From assembly GCA_038226175.1 (NCBI GenBank), contig JBBRQP010000006.1:1-64000 (forward strand): a stretch of 64,000 nucleotides of DNA, written 5' to 3'. Both the position numbers and the translations under genes were made by a program. The notes beneath the pieces are model-generated. The model ran no database searches. It was given only the letters and a program-made list of their open reading frames with translations, and was not told the DNA's origin. Source of the stretch: JBBRQP01 sp038226175. Lineage in GTDB: Bacteria; Cyanobacteriota; Cyanobacteriia; Gloeobacterales; Anthocerotibacteraceae. Shown here piece by piece: positions 43,125 to 53,128 of this stretch. Positions within the stretch are counted from its first letter, which is position 1. The number at the start of each line of letters is the position of its first letter.

Positions 43125-43997
43125 TTACTCCTGAGAAACTGAAGCTAATTTGGCTATCCAAGTCAGCAAGGCCGCATTAACTTGATCCGGACACTCATCA
43201 TGGGGACAATGACCAGCTTGCAAAGAGACCCGTTCAGCGGTGGGGTAGATCTGACAAAATTTATCAGCTCGGTCTGTAGTCATCCAGGGGTCAAGCTCAC
43301 CCCACAACAACAGTAAAGGCACGTGTAGTTTTTTGAGAAGTGTATCGAGGGTTCGACCTTGAGGTGAACTAAACACCCGGGCAAATACTTGCGCTGCGCC
43401 AGGATCACAGGAAGGGGCATAAATATCTTGAACCAGCTCATCATTGACATTACGGGGGTCTTTATAAACTTGGAGCAGAGTTTTACGAATATTTTGGGGG
43501 GAACGAACATATTCAAATAAGAGATTACTAGCCCAGCGTTGCCGGAAGATGCCTTGGACAGCCGTACCAATTAGAGATTGGATAGTTTGCCCTTCTAGAC
43601 TATCTTCAAAGGGGCCTGCGCCATTAAGTAACACCAGAGCGCGGACTAATTCGGGATGATCCGCCGCGAGGGTCAAAGCCGCGTAGCCGCCGAGCGAATT
43701 ACCGACCACCACCACTGCCTCCCCAATCACTTCACGACAAAAATCTCGTAATTGATCGCGCCAGAGGTCGCCATCATAGTGTAAATCTGGTTTGGCTGAT
43801 TGACCAAAGCCCAGTAAATCAACCGCCCACACCCGATGCTCTTGGGCTAAAGCAGGAATGTTATAACGCCAGTGACGCGTCGAAGCCCCAAACCCATGAA
43901 TCAACAAAATCGGACTGCCCTTTTCACCAGCCTGACAGTAATAAATTTTTTGCCCACGCCATAACCAGTAGGTAGGAGCTTCGGTAATTACAGTCAT
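43125..43997 (-). CDS. Alpha/beta-fold hydrolase
   Basis: 290 aa. Oxyanion-hole region ILLIHGFGASTRHWRYNIPAL; nucleophile elbow VVGNSLGGYAAL (Ser near 98); acid in LLLWGELDPWM; catalytic His in LQAGHCPHDECPDQV. It is similar to esterase/haloperoxidase-type hydrolases, common next to glutaredoxin-like genes in cyanobacteria. Substrate unknown. There is no signal peptide. Confidence 0.87.
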   Translation of the reverse strand: MTVITEAPTYWLWRGQKIYYCQAGEKGSPILLIHGFGASTRHWRYNIPALAQEHRVWAVDLLGFGQSAKPDLHYDGDLWRDQLRDFCREVIGEAVVVVGNSLGGYAALTLAADHPELVRALVLLNGAGPFEDSLEGQTIQSLIGTAVQGIFRQRWASNLLFEYVRSPQNIRKTLLQVYKDPRNVNDELVQDIYAPSCDPGAAQVFARVFSSPQGRTLDTLLKKLHVPLLLLWGELDPWMTTDRADKFCQIYPTAERVSLQAGHCPHDECPDQVNAALLTWIAKLASVSQE

Positions 43998-44122
43998 GGC
44001 TTTGCGCCGCCGTGCAGGGAGAACATTAACTATTGTACACTTTATGTGCCCTGATCTTTGGCACTTGCGTTACAAAAATTCATCTTTTAACCGCTAGCTC
44101 CTTGATCCCCATCAACTCTACA

Positions 44123-45016
44123 ATGCCAGCTATGACCACGTGTTCCCAAGCCCAGACCCTACCCGAACGCCTTTTACTCACTGTTGCCCTACTGCAACAA
44201 CGGGGCTATGCCGTAACTATCGCCCAACTAGCGCGCTGGCTAGTCGGCGGTACAGTCGAGATACAGGATATACGCCAAAGCCTAGAAGAAATGGATGACT
44301 TGTGCCTGAGTGGTGACCTTGTTCATGCCCGTGATGTCTCAGCGAGTTTCTTAGAACGCTGTCAGTTTAGGCAAGATCACCATCACCAGCATCAGTTACG
44401 CTACTGGCCAGCGGTCGTAGCCTACACCGAGAGTTTGCAGCGTCATTGTCCGCAAATCCAATGTATTACCCTAGCGGGATCGATGAGTAGTGGTGGTTTT
44501 GTGGCTTCTGATGACGTGGATTTTAATCTTTTCGTAAGTGATGGCTCGCGCTATACGACCTATTTGATGGCTAATCTGCTGGCACTGAGTTTTAGTTTTG
44601 CCCATCGCCAACGTCCGCTAGATGCGCATACACGTCGGCTATTTTTACCCAAATTGATGAGTGTTAATGTGATCTGGTGCGATAGTGACACCCGGCCTTT
44701 TATGCGACAAGATGGCGCGATGGCCTTAGAGTTGCTCTTGAGTCAGCCTTTAGTTGGCCTTGACTATTATCAGCAACTGCTCGCGCGCAACCTCTGGCTT
44801 CAGGACTATTTCCCGCAATTACTCAAAGAGACCACAGCAGCCAATACGCTGAGTCAGCCGCTCACTGGGCATCCGCTACCAGAAAAGATCGCCCGCACTG
44901 TGACTTATCTGGGTTGGCGTTGGGTGATGTGGACGCGTCGGCATAATCCAGAAGCTCTAGCCCGCGTCGCCTATGTGCGCAAATGTCAGAGTCCCTATGC
45001 TTTATTTGAAGATTAG
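44123..45016 (+). CDS. Putative nucleotidyltransferase-fold protein
   Basis: 297 aa from ATG 44123 (or 44132). The longer frame starts at TTG 44033 and is less plausible. The region LAGSMSSGGFVASDDVDFNLFV has the G-S plus D-x-D arrangement of the pol-beta-type nucleotidyltransferase fold (GS near 119, DD.D near 130). The N-terminal 40 residues look like a winged-helix segment (ERLLLTVALLQQRGYAVTIAQLARWL). A third acidic residue may be in MSVNVIWCDSD. I do not recognise a named function. Divergent from the hydrolase gene. Confidence 0.55.
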   Translation: MPAMTTCSQAQTLPERLLLTVALLQQRGYAVTIAQLARWLVGGTVEIQDIRQSLEEMDDLCLSGDLVHARDVSASFLERCQFRQDHHHQHQLRYWPAVVAYTESLQRHCPQIQCITLAGSMSSGGFVASDDVDFNLFVSDGSRYTTYLMANLLALSFSFAHRQRPLDAHTRRLFLPKLMSVNVIWCDSDTRPFMRQDGAMALELLLSQPLVGLDYYQQLLARNLWLQDYFPQLLKETTAANTLSQPLTGHPLPEKIARTVTYLGWRWVMWTRRHNPEALARVAYVRKCQSPYALFED

Positions 45017-45189
45017 TTGCTTATCTATAGTGTTAATTTAATGGCGTGAAACTAGACGCGTTGTCAGTTAATTAAGTTGTGGTAGACCTACTCACTGATA
45101 ACTAAAAGAAAGTAGTAGTGCTCATGCCAGAGATTCACCTTTTCATTTGTATGTTAGTATCATGATGATTTTTACATTATGTCTGCTAA

Positions 45190-46260
45190 ATGAACAATTT
45201 TTCGCTCATTCCTGTGATTTTAGCTGGCGGTAAAGGCGAACGGTTTTGGCCCTTGAGCCGTCGGGTACGCCCTAAGCAATTATTGAGTTTGGATGGTAGT
45301 GGGCGTAGTTTATTAGAGAATACCGCTCTTGGCTTATTACCCCTAGCTGGCGGCTGGGAGCACCTCTGGGTCGTGACCACAGACGCATTATGTGCAAGTA
45401 TTCAGCAGATGCTACCACAACTTGTGCCAGCCCAACTTTTGGCAGAACCTGAGGGACGCGACACCGCACCTGCCGTAGCCTGGACGACTTATCACCTGTT
45501 GCAACACTACGGCGAAGAGGCGATTCTTGGTTTTTTCCCAGCAGACCACTGGATTGCCGACCAGGCGGGTTTCCAGCAAGCTCTGCTCGCAGCGGTCGAG
45601 GTCGCAACTAAGGAGCAGGTTATTGTGACTTTGGGGATTACCCCCGATTATCCCAGTACAGGGTATGGCTATATTGAGCAGGGCGAACTGATTGGTGATT
45701 TTGGGGCTCAGGCTCAGGCCGCCTATCGGGTCAGACGCTTTACCGAAAAACCCCAACGTGAACTGGCACAAGAATTTGTAGATAGCGAACAGTTTTTTTG
45801 GAATAGCGGTATTTTTATCTGTCCGGCAGGAGTGATGTGGCGTGAATTTGAGACCCACGCACCGACGATAACCCAACCGCTTGTCGAACAAAGTTTGGCT
45901 TGTTATGGCAGTTTACCTAAGGTCAGCTTGGACTATGCGCTGATGGAAAAAACTGATAAAGCCTGTGTCTTACCAGTAGCTTTTGGCTGGGATGACCTCG
46001 GAGATTGGAACGCGCTCGAACGCTTGCATCGCGGTGAGCAAGAAAATGTGACGCTCGCCCAACATATTGGTATTGATACAACTGGCAATATCTTCTATGC
46101 CAGTGATACCAAAGAAGTGATTGTCACGATTGGCCTCGAAGATCATGTGGTAATTCGTGATGGTAATGTTACGTTGATCGTCAAAAAAGACCGTACTCAG
46201 GATATCAAACAAATCGTCAAAATCTTGATCCAAGACCCGCGTTTTCAGGATTTGTTGTAG
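45190..46260 (+). CDS. manC: Mannose-1-phosphate guanylyltransferase
   Basis: 356 aa, the single-domain form without the C-terminal isomerase. Signature LAGGKGERFWPLSRRVRPKQLL (residues about 11-32), EPEGRDTAPAVAW, GFFPADHWIAD and FTEKP, WNSGIFI and WDDLGDWNAL. It makes GDP-mannose from mannose-1-phosphate and GTP in the cytoplasm. Although 6.4 kb beyond the second module, it may provide GDP-mannose (and derived GDP-fucose) to the glycosyltransferases. It is convergent with recJ. Confidence 0.92.
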   Translation: MNNFSLIPVILAGGKGERFWPLSRRVRPKQLLSLDGSGRSLLENTALGLLPLAGGWEHLWVVTTDALCASIQQMLPQLVPAQLLAEPEGRDTAPAVAWTTYHLLQHYGEEAILGFFPADHWIADQAGFQQALLAAVEVATKEQVIVTLGITPDYPSTGYGYIEQGELIGDFGAQAQAAYRVRRFTEKPQRELAQEFVDSEQFFWNSGIFICPAGVMWREFETHAPTITQPLVEQSLACYGSLPKVSLDYALMEKTDKACVLPVAFGWDDLGDWNALERLHRGEQENVTLAQHIGIDTTGNIFYASDTKEVIVTIGLEDHVVIRDGNVTLIVKKDRTQDIKQIVKILIQDPRFQDLL

Positions 46261-46297
46261 TTAGGATCATCTCGGGATTTTGGTAGCTATAAGCTAC

Positions 46298-48586
46298 TTA
46301 AAACAGTCGCCGATTGGGCTGTACCTTACGAGTTTTCATGGGTGTCAGGGGCAAAAGACCACTATACCAAGCCCTCAAATCAACATAGGCCACACCCCAA
46401 TCAGCTTCAGCCACAAGGTGTAAACCCAATCGCAATTCTTGTAGGCCAGCCAGCAGACAGCTCGGTGAGAGCCAATATTGTTGGGCTAGAGCCAGTAGAT
46501 TCAGGGGTTTGGTTTGATCAGCCGTCATCGTTTCTAGGCAGCTCAGCAGATCAGACCAAGAAAGATAGGTAACTGGCTCCAAAAGTTGATGTACCTGCTG
46601 TGGCTTAATGCAACGCGTCAACCACTGATGATGGATCGCAGAGGGCGGCTGGGTCCAATAAACCAGATGGGTATAAGTTTTGCCAGACTCAGGCCGATCA
46701 AGGGTCACATTAGGATGAGACAGGGCAGGGCGGTTGTAGCCATAGAGCAAAACAGTCTCAGTTTGGGCTAAGGCTTGCACATAAGCTAATGCGTCAGCAG
46801 GATCAGGTGCCAGTAATCTGCAGTCCCAAGACTGCTCGGGGCGCGAGAGCTGCAGTTGTAACCCCAAAATCGGTAATCTTACCCCTTGCAAATCAAGCTG
46901 GAGCGTACGACGGCCTTGATAGACATTGTCCTTGAGTTTGTACGCAATATCTAATACGTCAGGTAAAGGGTAATAGTCGCCCCATTGCCATGCCACTACC
47001 TTGAGTTTGTGGGAACCTTGCGCAATCATCAAACGCATATGTTCGTTGTTTTTACCCATGAGTTGCTGCTCTAAGATTTTGACTTGAGCGCTCCAAAACA
47101 GTGGCTCAGGATTACGTAGACCACAGGGCTGAAAGCGCTCCAACTCCTCGAATAAATCGAGGGAAAGCTCATGGAGACCCGCTTGCACATCAACTTCTAC
47201 CAGAGGCCGAATATGGTCTGGCTCAAGTTCGCGTTGGGCAAATTCAATTAATTTCGCCTGAAACCCGGGCCACTGTGCATGAGTACAACTAAATCCTCCC
47301 GCCATCGGATGTCCACCAAAATGTTCTAAAAAGTCATGACTATAACAAAGTGCTTCAAAGACATTAAATTCAGGAATACCGCGCGCGGAACCACGTACCT
47401 GGTCTTCGGTGATCGCCGCGACAAAGGCTGGACAGCCAGTTTTATCTTTGACTCTTGAGGCAACCAAGCCGACCAAGCCTGGATGCCAGCCCTCTTTAGC
47501 CAGCACCAAAACCCGCTGTTGCCCTAGGTCTAGAGCTAGTTCTGCCAGCAATTCCTTAGCTTCAAGTTCCATCTGTTTGAGCATGGCTTGGCGTTCGCGG
47601 TTAAGTTGGTCACAGGCTTGAGCACGCTCTAGGGCGACTGCGGGGTCATCAGTGGTCAGTAGCGTAATCACCAGCTCAGGATCGCCAATACGCCCGACGG
47701 CATTAATCCGTGGCCCGAGGCCAAAGCCAATCGCTTCGGGATTTAGGCCATTGAGTTCGCTATTATACCCGCCTACTAGCATCAGCGCCTGAATGCCGGG
47801 ATTTTGGGAAAGGGGAAGCAGTTTTAGACCCCGTTTGACCCAAGCGCGGTTAACGCCTGTCAAATGAGCCATATCCGCTACGGTACCTAGCGTAAACAAT
47901 TCCAGCAAAGGCTCCGTCAGCGCATCTTTACGCCCTAGAGTTGCGGCTAATTCGACAGCCAAGATATAGGCCATGCCCACACCCGCTAGGCTGTGATAAG
48001 GCGAGGTTTCTGGGATCAATTTGGGATTGAGAATGCCCACAGCTGGCGGTAAGACAGGGGGTAAGTCATGGTGATCAGTGATGATCACATCTAGTCCCAA
48101 CTCTTGAGCTAGACGCAACGGAGCCAGCGCACTAATGCCGTTATCGACCGTAATCAGTACGCGATAACCCGCCGCTGCCAAATCTCGGATAATCCGTTCA
48201 TTGACGCCATAGCCTTCTTTAAGGCGGCTGGGGATTTCATAATGGACTTCAGGCAAGCCCAATAATTTAAAAGCCCGAATTAACAGTGCCGTGCTGGTCA
48301 TGCCATCACAGTCGTAGTCTCCGCAAATTGCGATTTTTTCTTGCTGACGCAGGGCTTGATGTAGGCGCGCCACACAGGCGGCTAGATCGTCAAATTCGAC
48401 AAGGGGATCAGGTAATTGCCAACCCTGAGGCTCAAAAAATATCTCTGCCGCCTCAGTACTTTCTAGATCCCGATTAAGTAATATCTGTCCTAGTAAAGGA
48501 GAAATCTTAAGAGATAAAGCCAAGGTACGCGCCGCCTGAGGGCGCGGCGATGTGATATGCCAACGTTGGGTCGGAAACATGAGCAT
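46298..48586 (-). CDS. recJ: Single-stranded-DNA-specific exonuclease RecJ
   Basis: 762 aa. DHH-family motifs: GDYDCDGMTSTALL (DxDxDG), TDHHDLPP (DHH), GVGMAYILA-type motif, and the DHHA1-type GGHPMAGGF near 427. The C-terminal OB-fold follows (about 480-570; LKVVAWQWGDYYP). It digests 5' ends of single-stranded DNA in recombination and repair. ATG 48586 (a second Met two codons later). It is divergent from the response regulator. Length is somewhat greater than E. coli RecJ (577) because of a C-terminal extension common in cyanobacteria. Confidence 0.93.
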   Translation of the reverse strand: MLMFPTQRWHITSPRPQAARTLALSLKISPLLGQILLNRDLESTEAAEIFFEPQGWQLPDPLVEFDDLAACVARLHQALRQQEKIAICGDYDCDGMTSTALLIRAFKLLGLPEVHYEIPSRLKEGYGVNERIIRDLAAAGYRVLITVDNGISALAPLRLAQELGLDVIITDHHDLPPVLPPAVGILNPKLIPETSPYHSLAGVGMAYILAVELAATLGRKDALTEPLLELFTLGTVADMAHLTGVNRAWVKRGLKLLPLSQNPGIQALMLVGGYNSELNGLNPEAIGFGLGPRINAVGRIGDPELVITLLTTDDPAVALERAQACDQLNRERQAMLKQMELEAKELLAELALDLGQQRVLVLAKEGWHPGLVGLVASRVKDKTGCPAFVAAITEDQVRGSARGIPEFNVFEALCYSHDFLEHFGGHPMAGGFSCTHAQWPGFQAKLIEFAQRELEPDHIRPLVEVDVQAGLHELSLDLFEELERFQPCGLRNPEPLFWSAQVKILEQQLMGKNNEHMRLMIAQGSHKLKVVAWQWGDYYPLPDVLDIAYKLKDNVYQGRRTLQLDLQGVRLPILGLQLQLSRPEQSWDCRLLAPDPADALAYVQALAQTETVLLYGYNRPALSHPNVTLDRPESGKTYTHLVYWTQPPSAIHHQWLTRCIKPQQVHQLLEPVTYLSWSDLLSCLETMTADQTKPLNLLALAQQYWLSPSCLLAGLQELRLGLHLVAEADWGVAYVDLRAWYSGLLPLTPMKTRKVQPNRRLF

Positions 48587-48698
48587 GCGATAATGATGCC
48601 CTTACTTTAGCAGTCACTATCGTGGTTTTTTTGATTACCTACTCTAAGATGTGTGTAACTAAACCTACAATCGAAGATGGAGCCTACGAGCACAGGTC

Positions 48699-49409
48699 AT
48701 GGATATCTTAGTTATTGAAGATGACAAGCAGATTTGTGGCTTACTCGAAACTGTGCTGACCCAAGAAGGCTTCAAGATCAGGTTTACGCACAATGGCATT
48801 AGCGGGGTCAAAGCCTATCAGGAGCAACAACCTGATGTGATTATCCTCGACTGGATGCTCCCTGGCCTAGATGGCATTGAGGTTTGTCAGCGTATCCGTA
48901 CAGCACCCCAAGGCAATAACCCTTATATTTTGATGCTGACAGCACGGGATCAAGAAGTAGATAAGATCATTGGTCTTTCGACTGGGGTTGATGATTATAT
49001 GGTCAAACCATTTAGCCCCCGCGAATTGGTTGCACGCTTACGGGCTTTACTACGACGTTCGCAGCGTCAAGGAGCCAACAAAATTCCCACACTCCAATCA
49101 CAACATTTTACGATGGATATCGAAAGCCGTACCGCTCAACGCGGTACGGAGAGCCTCGAACTTACTACGTTAGAATTTGATTTACTGATGACGTTTTTGG
49201 GACAACTCCAGCGCGTCTGGACGCGTGAGCAACTGATCCAGCGCTTGTGGGGGGATGATTTTTTTGGGGATGAACGGGTAGTAGATACGCACATTGCCCG
49301 CCTGCGCAAAAAAATAGAATACAACTCGACTCAGCCTAAATTTTTACAAACTGTAACCGGGGTTGGGTATAAATTTGTCGATGGAAAACCCCATGAAGCA
49401 ACGCCTTAG
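48699..49409 (+). CDS. OmpR-family response regulator
   Basis: 236 aa. Receiver domain (1-120) with DILVIEDD, phosphoacceptor Asp in VIILDWMLPGLDG (D52), T in MLTARD, K in YMVKPFSPREL. DNA-binding winged helix (about 130-228; LTTLEFDLLMTFLGQLQRVWTREQL, RVVDTHIARLRKKIE). It would be phosphorylated by the histidine kinase encoded next and act on unidentified promoters. The stop overlaps the kinase gene. Confidence 0.92.
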   Translation: MDILVIEDDKQICGLLETVLTQEGFKIRFTHNGISGVKAYQEQQPDVIILDWMLPGLDGIEVCQRIRTAPQGNNPYILMLTARDQEVDKIIGLSTGVDDYMVKPFSPRELVARLRALLRRSQRQGANKIPTLQSQHFTMDIESRTAQRGTESLELTTLEFDLLMTFLGQLQRVWTREQLIQRLWGDDFFGDERVVDTHIARLRKKIEYNSTQPKFLQTVTGVGYKFVDGKPHEATP

Positions 49410-50496
49410 TCTGCGCTCACGCCTACTTTTGGCTTTTTTGGTAGTGGTAATACTTTCTCTGGCTGCAGGGTTTGTGGTGGGCTGGCGTATTGCACCAGTT
49501 TACTTTGATCAACATCTCAAATCTCTACATATTGCCCGCCCCGAAATCCAACTCGTTGAAAAAGAATTACGTGATGGCTTTGCCTATGCTTGGATCACAG
49601 GGTCGCTATGGGCTTTAGCTCTGAGTTTACCCTTGGGTGTGGGCTTGAGCTTATTTGTAAGTCGGCGTATTGTCGAGCCAGTAACGGCGATTCAAAAAGG
49701 TACAGCTGAGTTTGCAGCAGGTAATTTTCAGCATCGTATTACCCCAATCGGCATTCCCGAACTAGACCGACTGATCACTAGTTTCAATATTCTTGCCAAT
49801 AGTATTCAGGAAATCGAGAAACGCCGTCAAGAACTAGTCGCTGACTTGGCCCACGAGCTACGTACGCCACTCACGGTGATCGGAGGTTATCTCGAAGGCT
49901 TACAAGATGGCTCGATCCAAGCGGATCCCATAATTTATGACCGCTTAAACCAAGAGACTCGGCGTCTGCGCAAATTGGTTACAAGTCTACAAGAACTCTC
50001 CAAAGCTGAGGCGGGCTATTTACCCCTCGAGGTCAAGCCCTTTGCCCTCAAACCGCTTTGTCTAAATGTTCTGCAAAAATTTAGCGTTCAAATGCTCGAC
50101 GATGGACCGATCTTAGAAAGCCAAATCGGTGACTATTTGCCTACAATATTCGCTGATCCCGAACGGGTTGAGCAAATTTTACTAAACTTACTGAGCAACG
50201 CCCTACGCCATACGACCCAGGGAAAAATTCAACTTAGGGCTACAGTCAAAGGAGATTTTGTCGAAGTTGCCATCCAAGATACTGGTACCGGGATTGCTCC
50301 AGAAGATATGCCCCATCTCTTTGAACGCTTTTGGCGCTCTGATCATTCGCGTACCCGTGAGACGGGCGGCAGTGGCATTGGGCTAACTATTGTCAAAAAA
50401 CTCGTCGAAATCCAAGGCGGTATGGTGCGTGTTGAGAGCCAACTTGATGTAGGTACCAGCTTTTATTTCACGGTGCCTGTGGTTAATGGTCATTAG
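49393..50496 (+). CDS. Sensor histidine kinase
   Basis: 367 aa from ATG 49393 (49381 also possible). Membrane segments at about 8-32 and 70-92, with a short extracytoplasmic loop between. HAMP linker follows (SRRIVEPVTAIQKGTAEF). The HisKA motif is DLAHELRTPLTVIGGYLEGL (His near 160). The catalytic ATPase domain has NLLSNALRHTT (N box), DTGTGIAPEDMPHLFERFWR (G1/F box) and GGSGIGLTIVKKL (G2). It pairs with the preceding regulator. The loop is too short to name a ligand. Confidence 0.9.
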   Translation: MKQRLSLRSRLLLAFLVVVILSLAAGFVVGWRIAPVYFDQHLKSLHIARPEIQLVEKELRDGFAYAWITGSLWALALSLPLGVGLSLFVSRRIVEPVTAIQKGTAEFAAGNFQHRITPIGIPELDRLITSFNILANSIQEIEKRRQELVADLAHELRTPLTVIGGYLEGLQDGSIQADPIIYDRLNQETRRLRKLVTSLQELSKAEAGYLPLEVKPFALKPLCLNVLQKFSVQMLDDGPILESQIGDYLPTIFADPERVEQILLNLLSNALRHTTQGKIQLRATVKGDFVEVAIQDTGTGIAPEDMPHLFERFWRSDHSRTRETGGSGIGLTIVKKLVEIQGGMVRVESQLDVGTSFYFTVPVVNGH

Positions 50497-50497
50497 C

Positions 50498-50767
50498 TCA
50501 AAAGGCTTGAATCCATTCCTGCAAAGTATACTCTGTCCAAACTTTGTTGATCCAATAAGGGTCTTCTTCGACTAACAGCCGTGCAACCTCAATACTCGGG
50601 GCTTCATAGATCCCGAATACTTTACTTAAGTCTTGGGTTGGACCGATAGTAATCAATTGCCCAGAACGCTTAAGCAGACTCAGGCGATCAAGATGTGCTT
50701 GGCGATGGGGAGCGCGATGTTCGAGCACATCTGGGCAGTAAGAGCCCCAAAGTACATATTTGGTCAT
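50498..50767 (-). CDS. YCII-family protein
   Basis: 89 aa. YVLWGSYCPDVLEHRAPHRQAHLDRL carries the conserved His/Asp region of the YCII fold. GQLITIGPTQDLSKVFGIYEAPSIEVARLLVEEDPYW has the usual 'eDPyw' ending. Family members are small ferredoxin-like enzymes or binding proteins of mostly unknown role. It is convergent with the histidine kinase gene, 1 bp apart. Confidence 0.85.
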   Translation of the reverse strand: MTKYVLWGSYCPDVLEHRAPHRQAHLDRLSLLKRSGQLITIGPTQDLSKVFGIYEAPSIEVARLLVEEDPYWINKVWTEYTLQEWIQAF

Positions 50768-50882
50768 AACAATGCTCCAGGATTAGAGTAACAAGAAAAA
50801 CTGAATCAAAGTTTAGCAAGATTTAGGCTCTAGATAAGCAGGATATTTGAGGTTAAGGTGGAAGGCGGGTGCGAGGGTCACA

Positions 50883-51806
50883 ATGACGGATAAATCCGAA
50901 GGGATGAATATAACGGGCTGGGCAGCTCTATGGTTTGCCGTTGTGATCTGGGGCGGGTCATTTTTAGCAACTCAGCTTCTTATCGCAGAAATTACGCCCT
51001 TAGTGGCAGCATTGATGCGCTTTGTGATTGCCTCAACAGTGTTACTAAGTGTAGCGTTTATCCGAGCGGGCAAAGTTATGACCCCAGCGCGTTCGGACTG
51101 GTCAGGGGTATTAACTTACGGTTTTTTGGGCGTAACTCTTTGTTTTGCCTTTGAAAATGTTGCCTTAAAACTAACTTCCTCAGGCAATGCCAGCGTGATT
51201 ATTGGCTTAATTCCCGTGGGAACCTTGATTGCAGCGCGTCACTTCCTAGGCGAGAAGATGACAACCCGACAATGGATTGGTGCGACTATCGCCACAGGAG
51301 GGTCATTATGGTTGGTCTTGGCAGGTCAAGCCTTATCACTTTCAAATCCTCGTGGGGATAGCCTAATGGTCTTGGCGATGCTCAGTAGCGTGGTCGCTGG
51401 GCTGGTGGGCAAAAAAACTTCAGGCAGGTTAGATCCGATACTCAATGTCGGCTATAGTTTTGCCGTCGGAGCCATCATGTTGATCCCATTGGCTCTAGGG
51501 GAATGGTTTTGGCATCCTTACCAAATTCATCTGTCTGCTCAGGCTTGGCTCGCGCTGCTTTACTTAGCTTTATTTGCATCAGGCATTGGCTATACCGCTT
51601 ATTTTTATGCGCTGAGTAAGACCACCCTGAGTGCGGCAACTTTGCCTTCTTATTTGGTACCAGTAGTGACCTTGCTATTGGCGAGTTGGTTGCATAATGA
51701 ACCCCTAACTCTCAGTCGCGGCTTGGCGGCACTCGTTGTAATTCTCGGTCTGATCTTAAGCAATCCCCCGGCACTAACACCTGTTCAAGCGTTAGCAAAA
51801 GATTAG
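50883..51806 (+). CDS. EamA-family drug/metabolite transporter
   Basis: 307 aa from ATG 50883 (GAGGG at 50872-50876). The extension to 50847 is less likely. It has ten predicted helices in two EamA repeats. The first includes LWFAVVIWGGSFLATQLLI and TYGFLGVTLCFAFENVALKL, the second LLYLALFASGIGYTAYFYAL and LPSYLVPVVTLLLASWL. This full-size form differs from the half-size pair at 31225/31690. Substrate not predictable. It is followed by rodA in the opposite direction, 2 bp apart. Confidence 0.87.
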   Translation: MTDKSEGMNITGWAALWFAVVIWGGSFLATQLLIAEITPLVAALMRFVIASTVLLSVAFIRAGKVMTPARSDWSGVLTYGFLGVTLCFAFENVALKLTSSGNASVIIGLIPVGTLIAARHFLGEKMTTRQWIGATIATGGSLWLVLAGQALSLSNPRGDSLMVLAMLSSVVAGLVGKKTSGRLDPILNVGYSFAVGAIMLIPLALGEWFWHPYQIHLSAQAWLALLYLALFASGIGYTAYFYALSKTTLSAATLPSYLVPVVTLLLASWLHNEPLTLSRGLAALVVILGLILSNPPALTPVQALAKD

Positions 51807-51808
51807 CA

Positions 51809-53065
51809 TCAGGTAAAGTTACGTTTACGCTGCATGCCGACCGATAAGGCCAGACCAATCGAGAAGAAATTAGTCAGCAGAGCCGAGCGCCCAAAACTAA
51901 CAAAAGGTAGCGGAATCCCAGTGACGGGCGCAATACCCACATTCATACCGATATTAATGACAGTTTGAAATAAAAATACAGCAAAAATTCCCATGACCAG
52001 CAGCGACCCAAAACCATCTTGGGCATTTTGAGCAATGGTAATTAAGCGCCAAAGCATCAGAGCAAATAAAGTTAGCAAAACTGCTGCTCCAATAAAACCT
52101 AGTTCTTCACCAATAGCTGAAAAAATAAAATCTGTATGCTGTTCTGGAATGAAATTAAGCTGTGTTTGACTTCCTGCAAAAAGACCCCGTCCCCAAAATT
52201 GCCCCGCCCCAATAGCGACCTGAGACTGAATAATGTGATACCCCGCGCCCAAAGGATCAAGTTTTGGGTCAAGAAAAATAATCAAGCGCATTTGTTGATA
52301 GGGTTTGAGCACATGCCAAAGGGTTTGCCCAAGTCCACCGGAGAGCAGATTAATCACGACTACGGTGAGCATCAATGCCGGATTACGATCGAGCGAACGC
52401 CATGCCAAAAACCCGATCAACCCAACCCAACCCATCCATAGAGGCACCCATAGACTAAAGACAATAGCTGCAATCAAGGGTGAGACTAGCAAAACTAGCC
52501 AACTAAATTTTGCGCCACCCCAATAAAGCATGACAAGCGTAATCACCCCAAAAACTAAGGCTGTTCCCAAATCTGGTTGCTTAAATACCAATAATCCCGG
52601 TACGGCAACTAAGGCTAAGACCGGCACGATCTCAACAAATTTTGTGATGGGATGACGCTGGATATAGTGGGCTAACACAAAAATTACGGCTAACTTCGCA
52701 AACTCTGAAGGCTGAAAACTAAAGCCACCGATATCTAGCCAACGTTGTGCTCCGAGTGCTGAACGTCCCGAAAATGTAACTAACAGTAGCAAAACATTCG
52801 CGATGCCATAGATCCACCAAACCCAAGCACGCAACCACCCATAGGAAAACCAAGAGAGCAGTACGGCACCCGCTGCGGCAATTAGGCCAGTTACTAATTG
52901 AGCCGAAAAATCAGTCTGGCGTGGGTCAGTGCTCAAAATTGCAACCGCGCCTACAGCCAGTAGCAGCAACGGACACAAAAGTAATCCTAGATCAAAATCA
53001 CGCCATAGATAAAGGCGGCTTTCCCAGGCAGGCGGTAAGCTAAAGCGGCGAGAGATATCCATCAA
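51809..53065 (-). CDS. rodA: Rod-shape determining SEDS protein RodA
   Basis: 418 aa with about ten helices. SEDS signature: GAQRWLDIGGFSFQPSEFAKLAVIF near 103-127. The large loop with DPLGAGYHIIQSQVAIGAGQFWGRGLFAGSQTQLNFIPEQHTDFIFSAIGEELGF and the final IPLPFVSFGRSALLTNFF match RodA rather than FtsW. It polymerises glycan strands of peptidoglycan together with a class B PBP during elongation. No mreBCD or pbp gene is adjacent. Confidence 0.92.
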   Translation of the reverse strand: MMDISRRFSLPPAWESRLYLWRDFDLGLLLCPLLLLAVGAVAILSTDPRQTDFSAQLVTGLIAAAGAVLLSWFSYGWLRAWVWWIYGIANVLLLLVTFSGRSALGAQRWLDIGGFSFQPSEFAKLAVIFVLAHYIQRHPITKFVEIVPVLALVAVPGLLVFKQPDLGTALVFGVITLVMLYWGGAKFSWLVLLVSPLIAAIVFSLWVPLWMGWVGLIGFLAWRSLDRNPALMLTVVVINLLSGGLGQTLWHVLKPYQQMRLIIFLDPKLDPLGAGYHIIQSQVAIGAGQFWGRGLFAGSQTQLNFIPEQHTDFIFSAIGEELGFIGAAVLLTLFALMLWRLITIAQNAQDGFGSLLVMGIFAVFLFQTVINIGMNVGIAPVTGIPLPFVSFGRSALLTNFFSIGLALSVGMQRKRNFT

Positions 53066-53128
53066 ACTGGCTCAAGTTAACAAAACTATCTTAGATATAG
53101 CGTACCCAAACCAGCAAGTAAGTCTTTT

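Noticed and set aside
45412..45891. 159-codon minus-strand frame inside manC
   Set aside because: It lies wholly within a clearly identified gene on the other strand and has no family features.
46283..46297. Hairpin GTAGCT-ATA-AGCTAC between manC and recJ
   Set aside because: Six-bp stem without a T tract on either side. Too weak to call a terminator.
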